Assembly: GCA_963832355.1 (NCBI GenBank)
Contig: CAWHTX010000004.1
Span: 1-64,000, forward strand
Direction: 5' to 3'
From: DATFVA01 sp963832355
GTDB lineage: Bacteria > Bacteroidota > Ignavibacteria > Ignavibacteriales > Ignavibacteriaceae
DNA: 64,000 nt
This document shows, piece after piece, positions 18,079-26,242 of this stretch. Position 1 is the first letter of the stretch, and each line of letters opens with the position of its first letter. The notes beneath the pieces were generated by a model, which did not search any database, was not told the origin of the DNA, and saw only the letters and a program-made list of their open reading frames with translations. Made by a program: the position numbers and the translations under genes.

Positions 18079-18936
18079 ATAAAGGTTATAAGAAGCGTTA
18101 AGAAGATGCAGGAGCTTTCCAGGGCTCTGCACAGGGAAGGGAAGTCGATAGGTCTTGTCCCTACTATGGGATTCCTCCATGAAGGTCATCTTGCTCTTGT
18201 TAACCGATCCAAAAAAATTACGGATGTAACCGTTGTATCGGTATTTGTTAATCCCGCCCAGTTTGGTCCTAAAGAAGATTTTAAGCGCTACCCCCGCAAC
18301 CTTAAAAGAGATAAAAAATTACTTGAAGATGCCGGCGTAGATTATGTTTTTATTCCGGAAGCTGATGAAATTTACCAGCCGGGATTTCAGAGTTATGTGA
18401 ACGTTGCCGACACTACCCGGATCCTTGAGGGCGAGTTCAGGCCGGGTCATTTTATGGGAGTAACCACCATTGTGGCAATGCTGTTTAATATTGTTAATCC
18501 CGATTCAGCGGTGTTCGGACAAAAAGATGCCCAGCAGGCTTTTGTAATTCAGCAGATGACTGGAGACCTGAAATTCGGTATTAAGATTGTGGTTATCCCG
18601 ATAGTGCGCGAGAAGGACGGGCTCGCATTAAGCTCCCGTAATATTTATCTCTCTGAAAAAGAAAGGGAGGATGCTCTAGTACTTAATCATTCCCTGATGT
18701 ACGCGAGGAAAATTATTTCAGGAGGCAAACAGGATGTTAACAAAATTATTTCGGGGATGGAAAAAATTGTTAACCGTGCGGAAACCTCGGAGCTTGATTA
18801 CATTGCTGTAGTAGATGCATTATCCTTCAATCCCGTAAAAAAACTTGAACACGGCAAAAAATATTATATCCTCATCGCCTGCAGAATCGGCAAAACACGG
18901 CTCATCGACAACATACTGGTTAAAGCTGTCCACTAA
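18079..18936 (+). CDS. panC: PanC, pantothenate synthetase (probable AUA start)
   Basis: PanC condenses pantoate and beta-alanine with ATP to give pantothenate, the precursor of CoA. The signature LVPTMGFLHEGHLALV, VFVNPAQFGP, FGQKDAQQ and LSSRNIYLS are all present. The first ATG in frame (18106) would remove the N-terminal strand that PanC proteins begin with. The frame continues upstream as KVIRSVKK, and ATA at 18079 gives MKVIRSVKKMQELS, a normal PanC start, with GAGG (18070-18073) five bases before it. I therefore place the start at ATA, for a 285-residue product, close to the usual ~280. A base error in the sequence is the alternative. It is the last gene of the run; coaX, also in CoA synthesis, converges on it. 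Confidence 0.93.
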   Translation: MKVIRSVKKMQELSRALHREGKSIGLVPTMGFLHEGHLALVNRSKKITDVTVVSVFVNPAQFGPKEDFKRYPRNLKRDKKLLEDAGVDYVFIPEADEIYQPGFQSYVNVADTTRILEGEFRPGHFMGVTTIVAMLFNIVNPDSAVFGQKDAQQAFVIQQMTGDLKFGIKIVVIPIVREKDGLALSSRNIYLSEKEREDALVLNHSLMYARKIISGGKQDVNKIISGMEKIVNRAETSELDYIAVVDALSFNPVKKLEHGKKYYILIACRIGKTRLIDNILVKAVH

Positions 18937-19133
18937 AATCCCCGGGCACAGCAGTTCCTTATTTGAACTTCACACTAAAAAATTTTATAATGTATTTGTT
19001 AAAATTTCGTATCGATCCCACTGTTTAATATCTCAACAATTTTTCTCAAAAATACTTCCAGAAACGTCCATGAACCGTCTTTACTCCGGGCAAACTACGG
19101 CATAAATCCGGCCTTAATTCTACGCTTATTAAA

Positions 19134-19880
19134 TTATAGTTGAGGAATATTCAGTTTAGAAACAGACATAATCCCGTAAAGAACGAGGTTTTTTTCGTGG
19201 ATGAATTCTATATCCATATGAGGGATGAGTTTTTCGGCATTGCCGCCTGTAAGGTAGATCTTAATATTTTTTCCTGGATATGTTTTTCCCAGTCGGACTG
19301 ATATTCTGTCAATCATTCCCAGTGTGGAGTTGATGAGTCCGCTTGCGATGGATGCCTTTGTTGAACTGCCTAAATTCCCGTCATAATCTTCAAAGCTTAC
19401 TTCAGGAAGCTGGGCTGTATAAGAATGAAGGGCCTGGCCCATCATCGTAACGCCGGGTGCGATCACTCCGCCGATAAATTCACCGGGATGTGTTATAATA
19501 TTTATTGTAGTGGCAGTTCCCATATCAACCGAAAGTAGTATCTCATTCTCTTTTATTCCATGGTTCAGGAAAAATGCACCCTCTGCGGAACAGAGCCTGT
19601 CGATGCCGAGAGTTTCGGGAGTCTTATAATTTATTTTCAGGTTGAAAGATGAACTATGGGAAATTATATGAAAAGGGATTGTATTAAATTCCGGCAGTCC
19701 TGTAATCTTTTTGGTCTTTGCCGGCACCACTGACGAGACTCCTGCCGCGGTGATTTTGTTTGCCGATATAATTGCTTTCAGCCGGTTAACATCCTGAAAA
19801 GAGAAAGAGCCGGAAAGCTTATCTCCTTCGAATAAACCGATCTTTATATATGAATTACCTATGTCGCAGGCAAGGAACAT
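19134..19880 (-). CDS. coaX: CoaX, type III pantothenate kinase
   Basis: CoaX phosphorylates pantothenate using ATP, the first step from pantothenate to CoA. The 248-residue protein has the ASKHA-fold motifs of the type III class: DIGNSYIKIGLF at residues 6-17, ETLGIDRLCSAEGAFF in the middle, SVDMGTATTIN, and the substrate-pocket region GGVIAPGVTMMGQALHSYTAQLP. Type III enzymes need a monovalent cation and are not inhibited by CoA. It is transcribed with birA, 26 bases upstream, and faces panC, the enzyme that makes its substrate. Confidence 0.95.
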   Translation of the reverse strand: MFLACDIGNSYIKIGLFEGDKLSGSFSFQDVNRLKAIISANKITAAGVSSVVPAKTKKITGLPEFNTIPFHIISHSSSFNLKINYKTPETLGIDRLCSAEGAFFLNHGIKENEILLSVDMGTATTINIITHPGEFIGGVIAPGVTMMGQALHSYTAQLPEVSFEDYDGNLGSSTKASIASGLINSTLGMIDRISVRLGKTYPGKNIKIYLTGGNAEKLIPHMDIEFIHEKNLVLYGIMSVSKLNIPQL

Positions 19881-19906
19881 GTAGTTAAATCTTATTTAAG
19901 AAAATA

Positions 19907-20680
19907 TTAGCCGATGCTTACGTCGCCGAAATAGATCTTCTCGAGCGTCTTTCCTGTTCTCAGGATCAGAAAGCCCTCATCATCAATATCATCGAAGATC
20001 CCGTATCTGACCTGGTCGCCTTCGGTAACTGAGATCTTTTCCCCTATCATCCGGCATCTCGCCTTCCAGTCTTTTAAGATTTCATCAGGTTTATCGTCTA
20101 TCCACTGAAGAATTTCCTCAAAGATATTCAGTGCTTCGGCAAGGAGCACCTCACGTTCTATACTGGTACCCAGTTCTTCTTTGATAGAGGTGGGGGGGAT
20201 CTTAAAATTTCCCTGGAAGGAGGTCTGGTTAACATTTATACCTATTCCAGTGACAACTCTTTCGATTTTCTTCCCGGCCGATGATGATTCGATTAAAATA
20301 CCGGCCGTCTTTTTGCCGTTTATAAGGACATCATTGGGCCATTTAAGCTCAATTTTACACTGATAAAGATTTTCAATCGCCATTGCTATGGCCAGTGAAG
20401 AAGCAAAATTTACCAGGTTGATCCTTCGTCCCGAAAAATCCCTGTCCTTCAGCAGAATGGAAAATGTCAGATTCATACCCTTGGTGCTGTACCAAACCCT
20501 GTCTTTCCGTCCCCGGCCTTCATTTTGTTTCTCACTAAGAACCACGGTGCCGTCTTTATCATATTTATTGGATTTATTTAGAAGTACGCTGTTTGTGGAA
20601 TCGACTTCTTCGGCATATATGAAATTTCTGCCTATTACTTCAGTATCAAGCTTGATATCAAAAAACTCGAGATCGAACAA
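19907..20680 (-). CDS. birA: BirA, biotin-[acetyl-CoA-carboxylase] ligase
   Basis: BirA activates biotin to biotinyl-AMP and attaches it to the carrier protein of acetyl-CoA carboxylase. The 257-residue protein holds EEVDSTN near its start, the biotin-binding loop GRGRKDR (residues 55-61), ELKWPNDVLINGKKTAGIL and GIGINVNQ. There is no N-terminal helix-turn-helix, so this is a ligase only and not a repressor. The C-terminal ~50 residues form the small SH3-like domain. It is the first gene of a two-gene unit with coaX; accD is nearby on the other strand. Confidence 0.94.
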   Translation of the reverse strand: MFDLEFFDIKLDTEVIGRNFIYAEEVDSTNSVLLNKSNKYDKDGTVVLSEKQNEGRGRKDRVWYSTKGMNLTFSILLKDRDFSGRRINLVNFASSLAIAMAIENLYQCKIELKWPNDVLINGKKTAGILIESSSAGKKIERVVTGIGINVNQTSFQGNFKIPPTSIKEELGTSIEREVLLAEALNIFEEILQWIDDKPDEILKDWKARCRMIGEKISVTEGDQVRYGIFDDIDDEGFLILRTGKTLEKIYFGDVSIG

Positions 20681-20779
20681 TTTATTTCCTTCAGTTAAAT
20701 GGGTACCTAAAATAAAAAAATATTACCAGAAATTAAGATTTAATTGAATATGACGCACTGATTGTCACTTTCATATATA

Positions 20780-20795
20780 GTATGACAAAACGGCA
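20780..20795. promoter_or_regulatory. Candidate stress operator upstream of hsp20-dnaK
   Basis: On the minus strand this reads TGCCGTTTTGTCATAC. It matches 14 of 16 bases of the dyad-like site at 42550-42565 and resembles the perfect dyad at 42697-42715, both upstream of the stress-protein-like YtxH gene. A short perfect hairpin (GGCAGA, CTG, TCTGCC) overlaps at 20792-20806. The regulator is unknown and the operator role is inference. Confidence 0.4.
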
Positions 20796-20839
20796 GACTG
20801 TCTGCCATTTAGTCACACTATCTTTCAGCAGGGCGGGAA

Positions 20840-20870
20840 CTGTAACTTATTGTAAATAAATAAGTTACAG
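20840..20870 (+). promoter_or_regulatory. Perfect 12-bp inverted repeat upstream of the heat-shock operon
   Basis: CTGTAACTTATT (20840-20851) and AATAAGTTACAG (20859-20870) are perfect inverted copies around a 7-base loop. The repeat lies 73 bases before the hsp20 start. It could be a repressor operator or, if transcribed, an AU-rich stem in the leader that melts with heat. It does not match the CIRCE element. Confidence 0.5.
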
Positions 20871-20943
20871 ATATTCGAGGGCATGGCACATCGATTGAAT
20901 AAGTAATAAAGGTTTTAAGAATACATTATAGGAGAATACTAAG

Positions 20944-21378
20944 ATGACATTTGTAAAATTTGAACCTTTAAGAGAATTAGACAACCTGAATAACAGGCTG
21001 CATAAATTTTTCGGTGAATTCCCTGCAAATATCGATATGGGATTCTCTTTTAGTCCCAGGGTAGATATTTATGCCGATGATCAGAATATTTTTATTGAGG
21101 CTGAAATTCCGGGACTAAGAAAAGAAGATATGAAGATATCGCTGCAGGATAATATACTTACGATCAGCGGAAGCAAGAAGAAAGAAGACATGGAAGATCA
21201 GAACAAACAGTACTTCAGAAATGAGATTATTTACGGCGACTTCTCAAGAAGTTTTTCGCTTCCCGAAGATATAAATCCCGAAAACGTTGAAGCACAGTTT
21301 GAGAACGGCATTTTGAAAATATCAATCGGAAAACGTGAAGTAAAAACCACTAAAGAAAGAAACATTGAAATCAAATAA
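20944..21378 (+). CDS. Hsp20/alpha-crystallin family small heat-shock protein
   Basis: A 144-residue ATP-independent chaperone that holds unfolded proteins. The alpha-crystallin domain spans about residues 37-140, with PRVDIYADDQNIFIEAEIPG at its start and the conserved FENGILKISIGK strand near the end. The preceding GGAGAATACTAAG provides a ribosome binding site. It starts a block in which dnaK (68 bases downstream) and a second hsp20 gene follow on the same strand. Confidence 0.94.
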   Translation: MTFVKFEPLRELDNLNNRLHKFFGEFPANIDMGFSFSPRVDIYADDQNIFIEAEIPGLRKEDMKISLQDNILTISGSKKKEDMEDQNKQYFRNEIIYGDFSRSFSLPEDINPENVEAQFENGILKISIGKREVKTTKERNIEIK

Positions 21379-21446
21379 AACAAAATCAAATAAAGAACAG
21401 AGAATGACGAACACGGTCATTAATACAAACAGGAAGGAGTTTTAGA

Positions 21447-23396
21447 ATGGGTAAGATAATAGGAATAGATTTAGGAACTACAAATTCCTGCGTAGCGGTT
21501 ATGGAAGGTAACGATCCGGTGGTGATCCCCAATTCGGAAGGAGGACGTACTACTCCTTCTGTTGTTGCATTTACAAAATCAGGAGAGAGACTGGTCGGCC
21601 AGCCCGCCAAAAGACAGTCGATCACAAATCCAAAGAATACGGTCTTTTCCATTAAAAGATTTATGGGAAGAAAGATAAACGAAGTAACAGATGAAAAAGG
21701 AAAAGTACCTTACGAAGTTATTTCGGGCGATAACGATACGGCGCGCGTAAAGATAGGCGACAGAATTTATTCTCCGCCTGAAATAAGTGCGATGATATTA
21801 CAGAAGATGAAAAAGACTGCTGAAGAATACCTGGGACAGGAGGTAACCGAAGCTGTTATTACAGTTCCTGCATATTTTAACGATTCACAGCGCCAGGCAA
21901 CAAAAGACGCCGGCGAGATAGCAGGTCTCCAGGTAAGAAGAATAATTAACGAGCCTACTGCTGCGGCACTGGCATACGGACTTGATAAAAAGACCTCCGA
22001 TCATACGGTTGCGGTATATGACCTTGGCGGCGGTACTTTCGATATATCAATACTTCAGTTAGGCGAAGGTGTTTTTGAAGTTAAATCGACTAACGGCGAC
22101 GGCCACTTAGGCGGCGATGACTTTGACCAGCGTGTTATAGATTTTCTTGCAGATGAATTTAAGAAACAGGAAGGTATTGATTTAAGAAAAGATCCGATGG
22201 CTCTGCAGAGATTAAAAGAAGCTGCTGAGAAGGCAAAGATCGAATTATCTTCATCCTCCTCAACGGATGTGAACCTTCCGTTCATTACTGCTACTCAGGA
22301 GGGTCCGAAACACTTAAACATCAACCTTTCAAGATCGAAATTTGAACAGCTTATTGACGACCTGGTGCAGAGGACAAAAACTCCCTGTGAAAAAGCATTG
22401 AAAGATGCAGGTGTTACTCCCGATCAGATTAACGAGGTTATTCTTGTCGGTGGTTCTACAAGGATCCCGATGGTCCAGGAACTCGTTAAGAAACTCTTCA
22501 ACCGCGAGCCTCACAAAGGTGTTAATCCTGACGAAGTTGTAGCTATCGGTGCATCTATCCAGGGTGGTGTACTCGCAGGAGACGTTAAGGACGTGCTGCT
22601 TCTGGATGTTACTCCTCTTTCACTCGGAATTGAAACTCTCGGTGGTGTATCAACAAGACTTATTGAGGCAAACACAACCATCCCGACCAAGAAGAGCGAG
22701 ATCTTTTCAACGGCATCAGATAACCAGCCGTCGGTAGAGATCAATGTACTCCAGGGCGAAAGACAGATGGCTGCTGACAACAGGTCGCTTGGAAGATTCC
22801 ACCTTGATGGAATTCCACCGGCACCGCGCGGCGTACCGCAGATTGAGGTTACATTCGATATAGACGCTAACGGTATACTGCATGTGAATGCAAAGGATAA
22901 AGCTTCAGGTAAGGAACAGAGTATAAGGATAACATCCTCGAGCGGATTGAACAAAGAGGAAGTTGAAAAAATGAAGAACGATGCTAAAGAACATGCAGCT
23001 GAAGATAAGAAAAAGAAAGAAGCTGTCGAGGTAAAGAACCAGGCTGATAGTCTTGTCTTCCAGACAAAGAAACAAATGGATGAGATGAAAGACAAACTGT
23101 CTTCGGATGATAAATCAAGACTTGAAGCTGAAATCAAGAAAGTTGAAGAGGCTATTTCTTCAAACAATACAGATCAGATGAAAACAGCTACAGATTCGCT
23201 GAGCAAGGTATGGAATGAGATCGCTTCCAAGCTGTACAGCCAGGCAGGACCCGAGGGTCAGGCTGCACCGGGACAGGAAGCACCGGGTGGACAGCAGCAG
23301 CAGGGAGGCGAGACTGAGGAAGGTAAAGAAAACGTACAGGATGCCTCTTACGAAGTAGTAGACGAAGAAGAAGATAAAAATAAAGACAAGAAATAA
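21447..23396 (+). CDS. dnaK: DnaK, Hsp70 molecular chaperone
   Basis: A full-length 649-residue Hsp70. The nucleotide-binding domain starts GKIIGIDLGTTNSCVAVMEG and includes VPAYFNDSQRQATKDAG, NEPTAAALAYGLDK and VYDLGGGTFDIS. The linker DVLLLDVTPLSLGIE precedes the substrate-binding domain. The C-terminal lid ends in a Gly/Gln-rich stretch and an acidic tail (YEVVDEEED), with a final run of Lys/Asp. A clear AGGAAGGAG ribosome binding site precedes the ATG. No dnaJ or grpE gene is beside it; instead small heat-shock genes flank it on both sides. Confidence 0.98.
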   Translation: MGKIIGIDLGTTNSCVAVMEGNDPVVIPNSEGGRTTPSVVAFTKSGERLVGQPAKRQSITNPKNTVFSIKRFMGRKINEVTDEKGKVPYEVISGDNDTARVKIGDRIYSPPEISAMILQKMKKTAEEYLGQEVTEAVITVPAYFNDSQRQATKDAGEIAGLQVRRIINEPTAAALAYGLDKKTSDHTVAVYDLGGGTFDISILQLGEGVFEVKSTNGDGHLGGDDFDQRVIDFLADEFKKQEGIDLRKDPMALQRLKEAAEKAKIELSSSSSTDVNLPFITATQEGPKHLNINLSRSKFEQLIDDLVQRTKTPCEKALKDAGVTPDQINEVILVGGSTRIPMVQELVKKLFNREPHKGVNPDEVVAIGASIQGGVLAGDVKDVLLLDVTPLSLGIETLGGVSTRLIEANTTIPTKKSEIFSTASDNQPSVEINVLQGERQMAADNRSLGRFHLDGIPPAPRGVPQIEVTFDIDANGILHVNAKDKASGKEQSIRITSSSGLNKEEVEKMKNDAKEHAAEDKKKKEAVEVKNQADSLVFQTKKQMDEMKDKLSSDDKSRLEAEIKKVEEAISSNNTDQMKTATDSLSKVWNEIASKLYSQAGPEGQAAPGQEAPGGQQQQGGETEEGKENVQDASYEVVDEEEDKNKDKK

Positions 23397-23415
23397 TAAA
23401 TTGTTTGTATCCCGA

Positions 23416-23434
23416 CCCCGAATGTAATTCGGGG
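23416..23434 (+). repeat. Perfect 8-bp hairpin after dnaK
   Basis: CCCCGAAT (23416-23423), loop GTA, ATTCGGGG (23427-23434) lies 20 bases after the dnaK stop. There is no T-run behind it, so it is more likely an mRNA-stabilising or processing stem than a full terminator. A second, imperfect stem (CGGCTGGTGACTC near 23462 with GAGTCAGCCG near 23500) follows before the second hsp20 gene. Confidence 0.45.
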
Positions 23435-23547
23435 AGAGATCTTAAGATTAGGTTAAATTTCCCGGCTGGTGACTCTCTTGAATTCACGAGTCTTGTTTGA
23501 GTCAGCCGCCATCACAGAGTTTATATTATAAAAACCAAGGAGAAAAG

Positions 23548-23949
23548 ATGAACGACAACCATAATAATGAAACAGTAGAAGTTAAAGAAGAAAAACAATC
23601 GTGGGAAGATCTTCTGACGAATGAAGGAAGTTACGCTCCTCTTGTAGATATCTACGAGACAAATGAAGAATTCGTTCTTACAGCGGATATGCCCGGAGTA
23701 AAAAAAGAAGATGTAAACCTGAAGATTGAAGAAGGTTCAATGCTGATCTTCGGTAAGATAGATTACCAGGAAATACTGAACCGTAAATTTATTCTTAAGG
23801 AAAAAGAAACAGGACACTTCTTCCGCAGATTCAAAATTTCTGATACTATAGATGAAAACAAAGTATCTGCAAAATTTGAGAACGGTCAGCTGGTTGTAAC
23901 TCTTCCTAAACATGACAGAGTAAAACCCAGAACGATCAGCATTAAATAA
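23548..23949 (+). CDS. Hsp20/alpha-crystallin family small heat-shock protein, second copy
   Basis: A 133-residue small heat-shock protein, distinct in sequence from the copy upstream of dnaK. An acidic N-terminal arm (MNDNHNNETVEVKEEKQS) leads into the crystallin domain, which contains PLVDIYETNEEFVLTADMPG and ends KFENGQLVVTLPK. I use the ATG at 23548 because AAGGAGA sits just upstream; an earlier in-frame start at 23497 lies in the hairpin region. It closes the heat-shock block, with a strong terminator 23 bases after its stop. Confidence 0.93.
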   Translation: MNDNHNNETVEVKEEKQSWEDLLTNEGSYAPLVDIYETNEEFVLTADMPGVKKEDVNLKIEEGSMLIFGKIDYQEILNRKFILKEKETGHFFRRFKISDTIDENKVSAKFENGQLVVTLPKHDRVKPRTISIK

Positions 23950-23971
23950 AACTGTTTAGACTTGATGCAAT

Positions 23972-24004
23972 AAAATGCCTGTCATACCGACAGGCATTTT
24001 TTTT
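23972..24004 (+). terminator. Rho-independent terminator of the hsp20-dnaK-hsp20 block
   Basis: AAAATGCCTGTC and GACAGGCATTTT form a perfect 12-bp stem with a 5-base loop, followed by more T residues (eight in all). Confidence 0.92.
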
Positions 24005-24093
24005 ACCCTCTTCCTCTCTTTTATATATTCTTTTTTTAGTCACTATTGGTTATTTTTCCTTCTTTAAGTTCACCAGTATATACCGGAATATTA

Positions 24094-25195
24094 ATGACTC
24101 ATAGTTCCCAGAAGAACCGCATCATTTTCATTGATCTGATGCGGGCTTTCGCTGTTCTTCAAATGGTTCAGGGACACACGACAGACGTTTTGCTTGCTAA
24201 CTCCTACCGGAGCGCCGAGTTTCCAATTTATACAATCTGGCTTTTTATGAGGGGAATGACTGCCCCTATCTTTATGTTTTCTGCCGGTACAGTTTTTACC
24301 TATTTATTCAGACTTATAAAAGAACCTTATAAAACCAATCCCAGGGTTAAAAAAGGATATAAACGTGTTATCCTGCTTGTGGTGCTTGGTTATCTACTCA
24401 GGTACCCGACAGCCACGGTGGTAGATTTTTCGCACGTTACGGCTGATCAATGGCAGATCTTTATGGCCGTTGACGTTCTTCAGTGTATCGGAATGGGTAT
24501 TTTCTTCCTGATGATCTGTGGATGGATTGCCGAGAAATTTAACCTGCATGATTACGTGGTCTTTACCATCGGAGCATTATTCTTCTTCCTGCTTCATCCT
24601 GTTTTCGTGAACATTCAGTGGAAGGAATTTCTTCCTTTGCCGATAGCCGGATATTTTTATAAGGGTACCGGTTCTTTATTTCCGTTGTTTCCCTGGGTCG
24701 GGTACGTGGTTGCCGGTGGTGTATTCGGCAGCTACCTTGCAAAGAATCCAATGATATTCAAGACAGCAAAATTCAGTGCAAGAATATTTATTGCCGGGGG
24801 AATATTGCTGGGCGGGGCACTGCTGATAAATTATGTGCTGCAGACTCAATGGAACCTGGGTTTTGATACATGGTCTGATAGTCCTTTGTCTTTCAATGAT
24901 GAGACTCGGATTCGTTATCATGCTCAATGCGGTTGTCTCGTTTATTTCATTGAAAGTTGAAACAATACCTAGATTCCTGATCCTTGTTGGAAGAAACACG
25001 CTATTGATATATATTGTACACCTGATGATATTGTACGGTAGTGCATGGAACCCGGGACTGATCCTCCTGTTCGGCGACAGTCTCAGCGCATGGAATACCG
25101 TCGGTTTTGCAGCCGGAATGATCCTTTTGATGTCATTGATGGTCATTGCAATCCATAAACTTAAAATTAAGAACAAACAGCTCGTGACGCAGTAG
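24094..25195 (+). pseudogene. Heparan-alpha-glucosaminide N-acetyltransferase/DUF1624-like membrane acyltransferase, frameshifted
   Basis: The gene is read in two frames. Frame one (from ATG 24094) encodes RIIFIDLMRAFAVLQMVQGH and about eight membrane helices, then goes out of frame and stops at 24958-24960. Frame two resumes with MMRLGFVIMLNAVVSFISL and IPRFLILVGRNTLLIYIVHLMI, the expected C-terminal helices, to 25195. Removing one A near 24893-24896 (CTTTCAATGATG) would restore a single protein of about 366 residues. The family has an acyltransferase-type fold with many transmembrane helices; the substrate here is unknown. The stop lies 2 bases before ruvB. Whether the shift is real or a sequence error cannot be told from here. 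Confidence 0.78.
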
Positions 25196-25197
25196 AA

Positions 25198-26226
25198 ATG
25201 AGAAAATCAGATACGACTAATCCTGAAACTAATGATTCAGAAAAACAGGTGGAGCAGACTCTAAGACCGAAAAAGCTGAAAGACTTTAAAGGACAGAGTA
25301 AGATTACCGACAACCTGAACGTTTTTATTTCCGCAGCCTGTAAAAGGGAGGAAGCTCTTGACCACGTTCTTTTAACAGGACCCCCGGGACTTGGCAAAAC
25401 TACCCTTGCCCACATCATCGCAAATGAGATGGGCGTTAAGCTGAAGATAACCTCAGGACCCGTGCTTGAAAAACCGGGCGACCTTGCTGGACTTCTTACC
25501 AACCTTGAAGAGAAATCTGTTTTATTCATAGATGAGATCCATCGGCTAAGTCCTGTGGTAGAGGAATATCTTTACTCTGCAATGGAGGATTATAAACTCG
25601 ATATAATGATCGATACGGGACCTAATGCAAGAACAGTTCAGATAAGTCTGCCTAAATACACTCTCGTCGGTGCTACCACAAGGGCAGGTATGCTGTCATC
25701 TCCCTTAAGAGACAGGTTCGGGATAAAATTCAGACTCGATTATTATGAGTCGGAAACCCTGCATTCCATCGTGCAGCGTTCATCAAAGATCCTTAATCTC
25801 AATATTGAAAAGGATGCGGCGATGGAAATAGCAAAGAGATCGCGGGGAACTCCCCGTATCGCAAACAGGCTATTGCGCAGAACAAGAGATTTTGCAGACT
25901 TTGATGATAAGAAAATAGTTGATGTTGCGATCGCAAAGAAAGCACTGAAAGCTCTTGAAGTAGATGAGTTCGGTCTCGATGAAATGGATAAAGAAATTAT
26001 ACTGGCGATAATAGAAAAGTATAAGGGAGGTCCTGTTGGGCTGAATACTTTAGCTGTTGCCGTTAACGAAGATGCGGGTACTATAGAAGAAGTATATGAA
26101 CCATTCCTGATCCAGCAGGGATTCATTCAGCGTACGCCGCGTGGAAGAGAAGCCACTACGCTTGCTTATAAACGTTTCAATAAAACTAAATTTAACCAGG
26201 GAAGTACTGATTCCTTATTTGAATAG
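25198..26226 (+). CDS. ruvB: RuvB, Holliday junction branch-migration helicase
   Basis: RuvB is the hexameric AAA+ motor that, with RuvA, drives branch migration of Holliday junctions. The 342-residue protein shows Walker A GPPGLGKTT (61-69), Walker B LFIDEIHRL (DEIH at 112-115), sensor 1 GATTRAG, and arginine finger region SPLRDRFG. The C-terminal winged-helix domain ends TPRGREATTLAYKRF. It starts 2 bases after the acyltransferase stop, and an M1 peptidase gene follows after 16 bases. ruvA and ruvC are not in the window. Confidence 0.97.
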   Translation: MRKSDTTNPETNDSEKQVEQTLRPKKLKDFKGQSKITDNLNVFISAACKREEALDHVLLTGPPGLGKTTLAHIIANEMGVKLKITSGPVLEKPGDLAGLLTNLEEKSVLFIDEIHRLSPVVEEYLYSAMEDYKLDIMIDTGPNARTVQISLPKYTLVGATTRAGMLSSPLRDRFGIKFRLDYYESETLHSIVQRSSKILNLNIEKDAAMEIAKRSRGTPRIANRLLRRTRDFADFDDKKIVDVAIAKKALKALEVDEFGLDEMDKEIILAIIEKYKGGPVGLNTLAVAVNEDAGTIEEVYEPFLIQQGFIQRTPRGREATTLAYKRFNKTKFNQGSTDSLFE

Positions 26227-26242
26227 CGGGAGGAAGGAATAA

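Noticed and set aside
22511..23167. 218-residue frame antisense to dnaK
   Set aside because: Mirror frame of a strongly conserved gene; Ser/Phe-rich composition is the usual artefact of antisense to codon-biased DNA.
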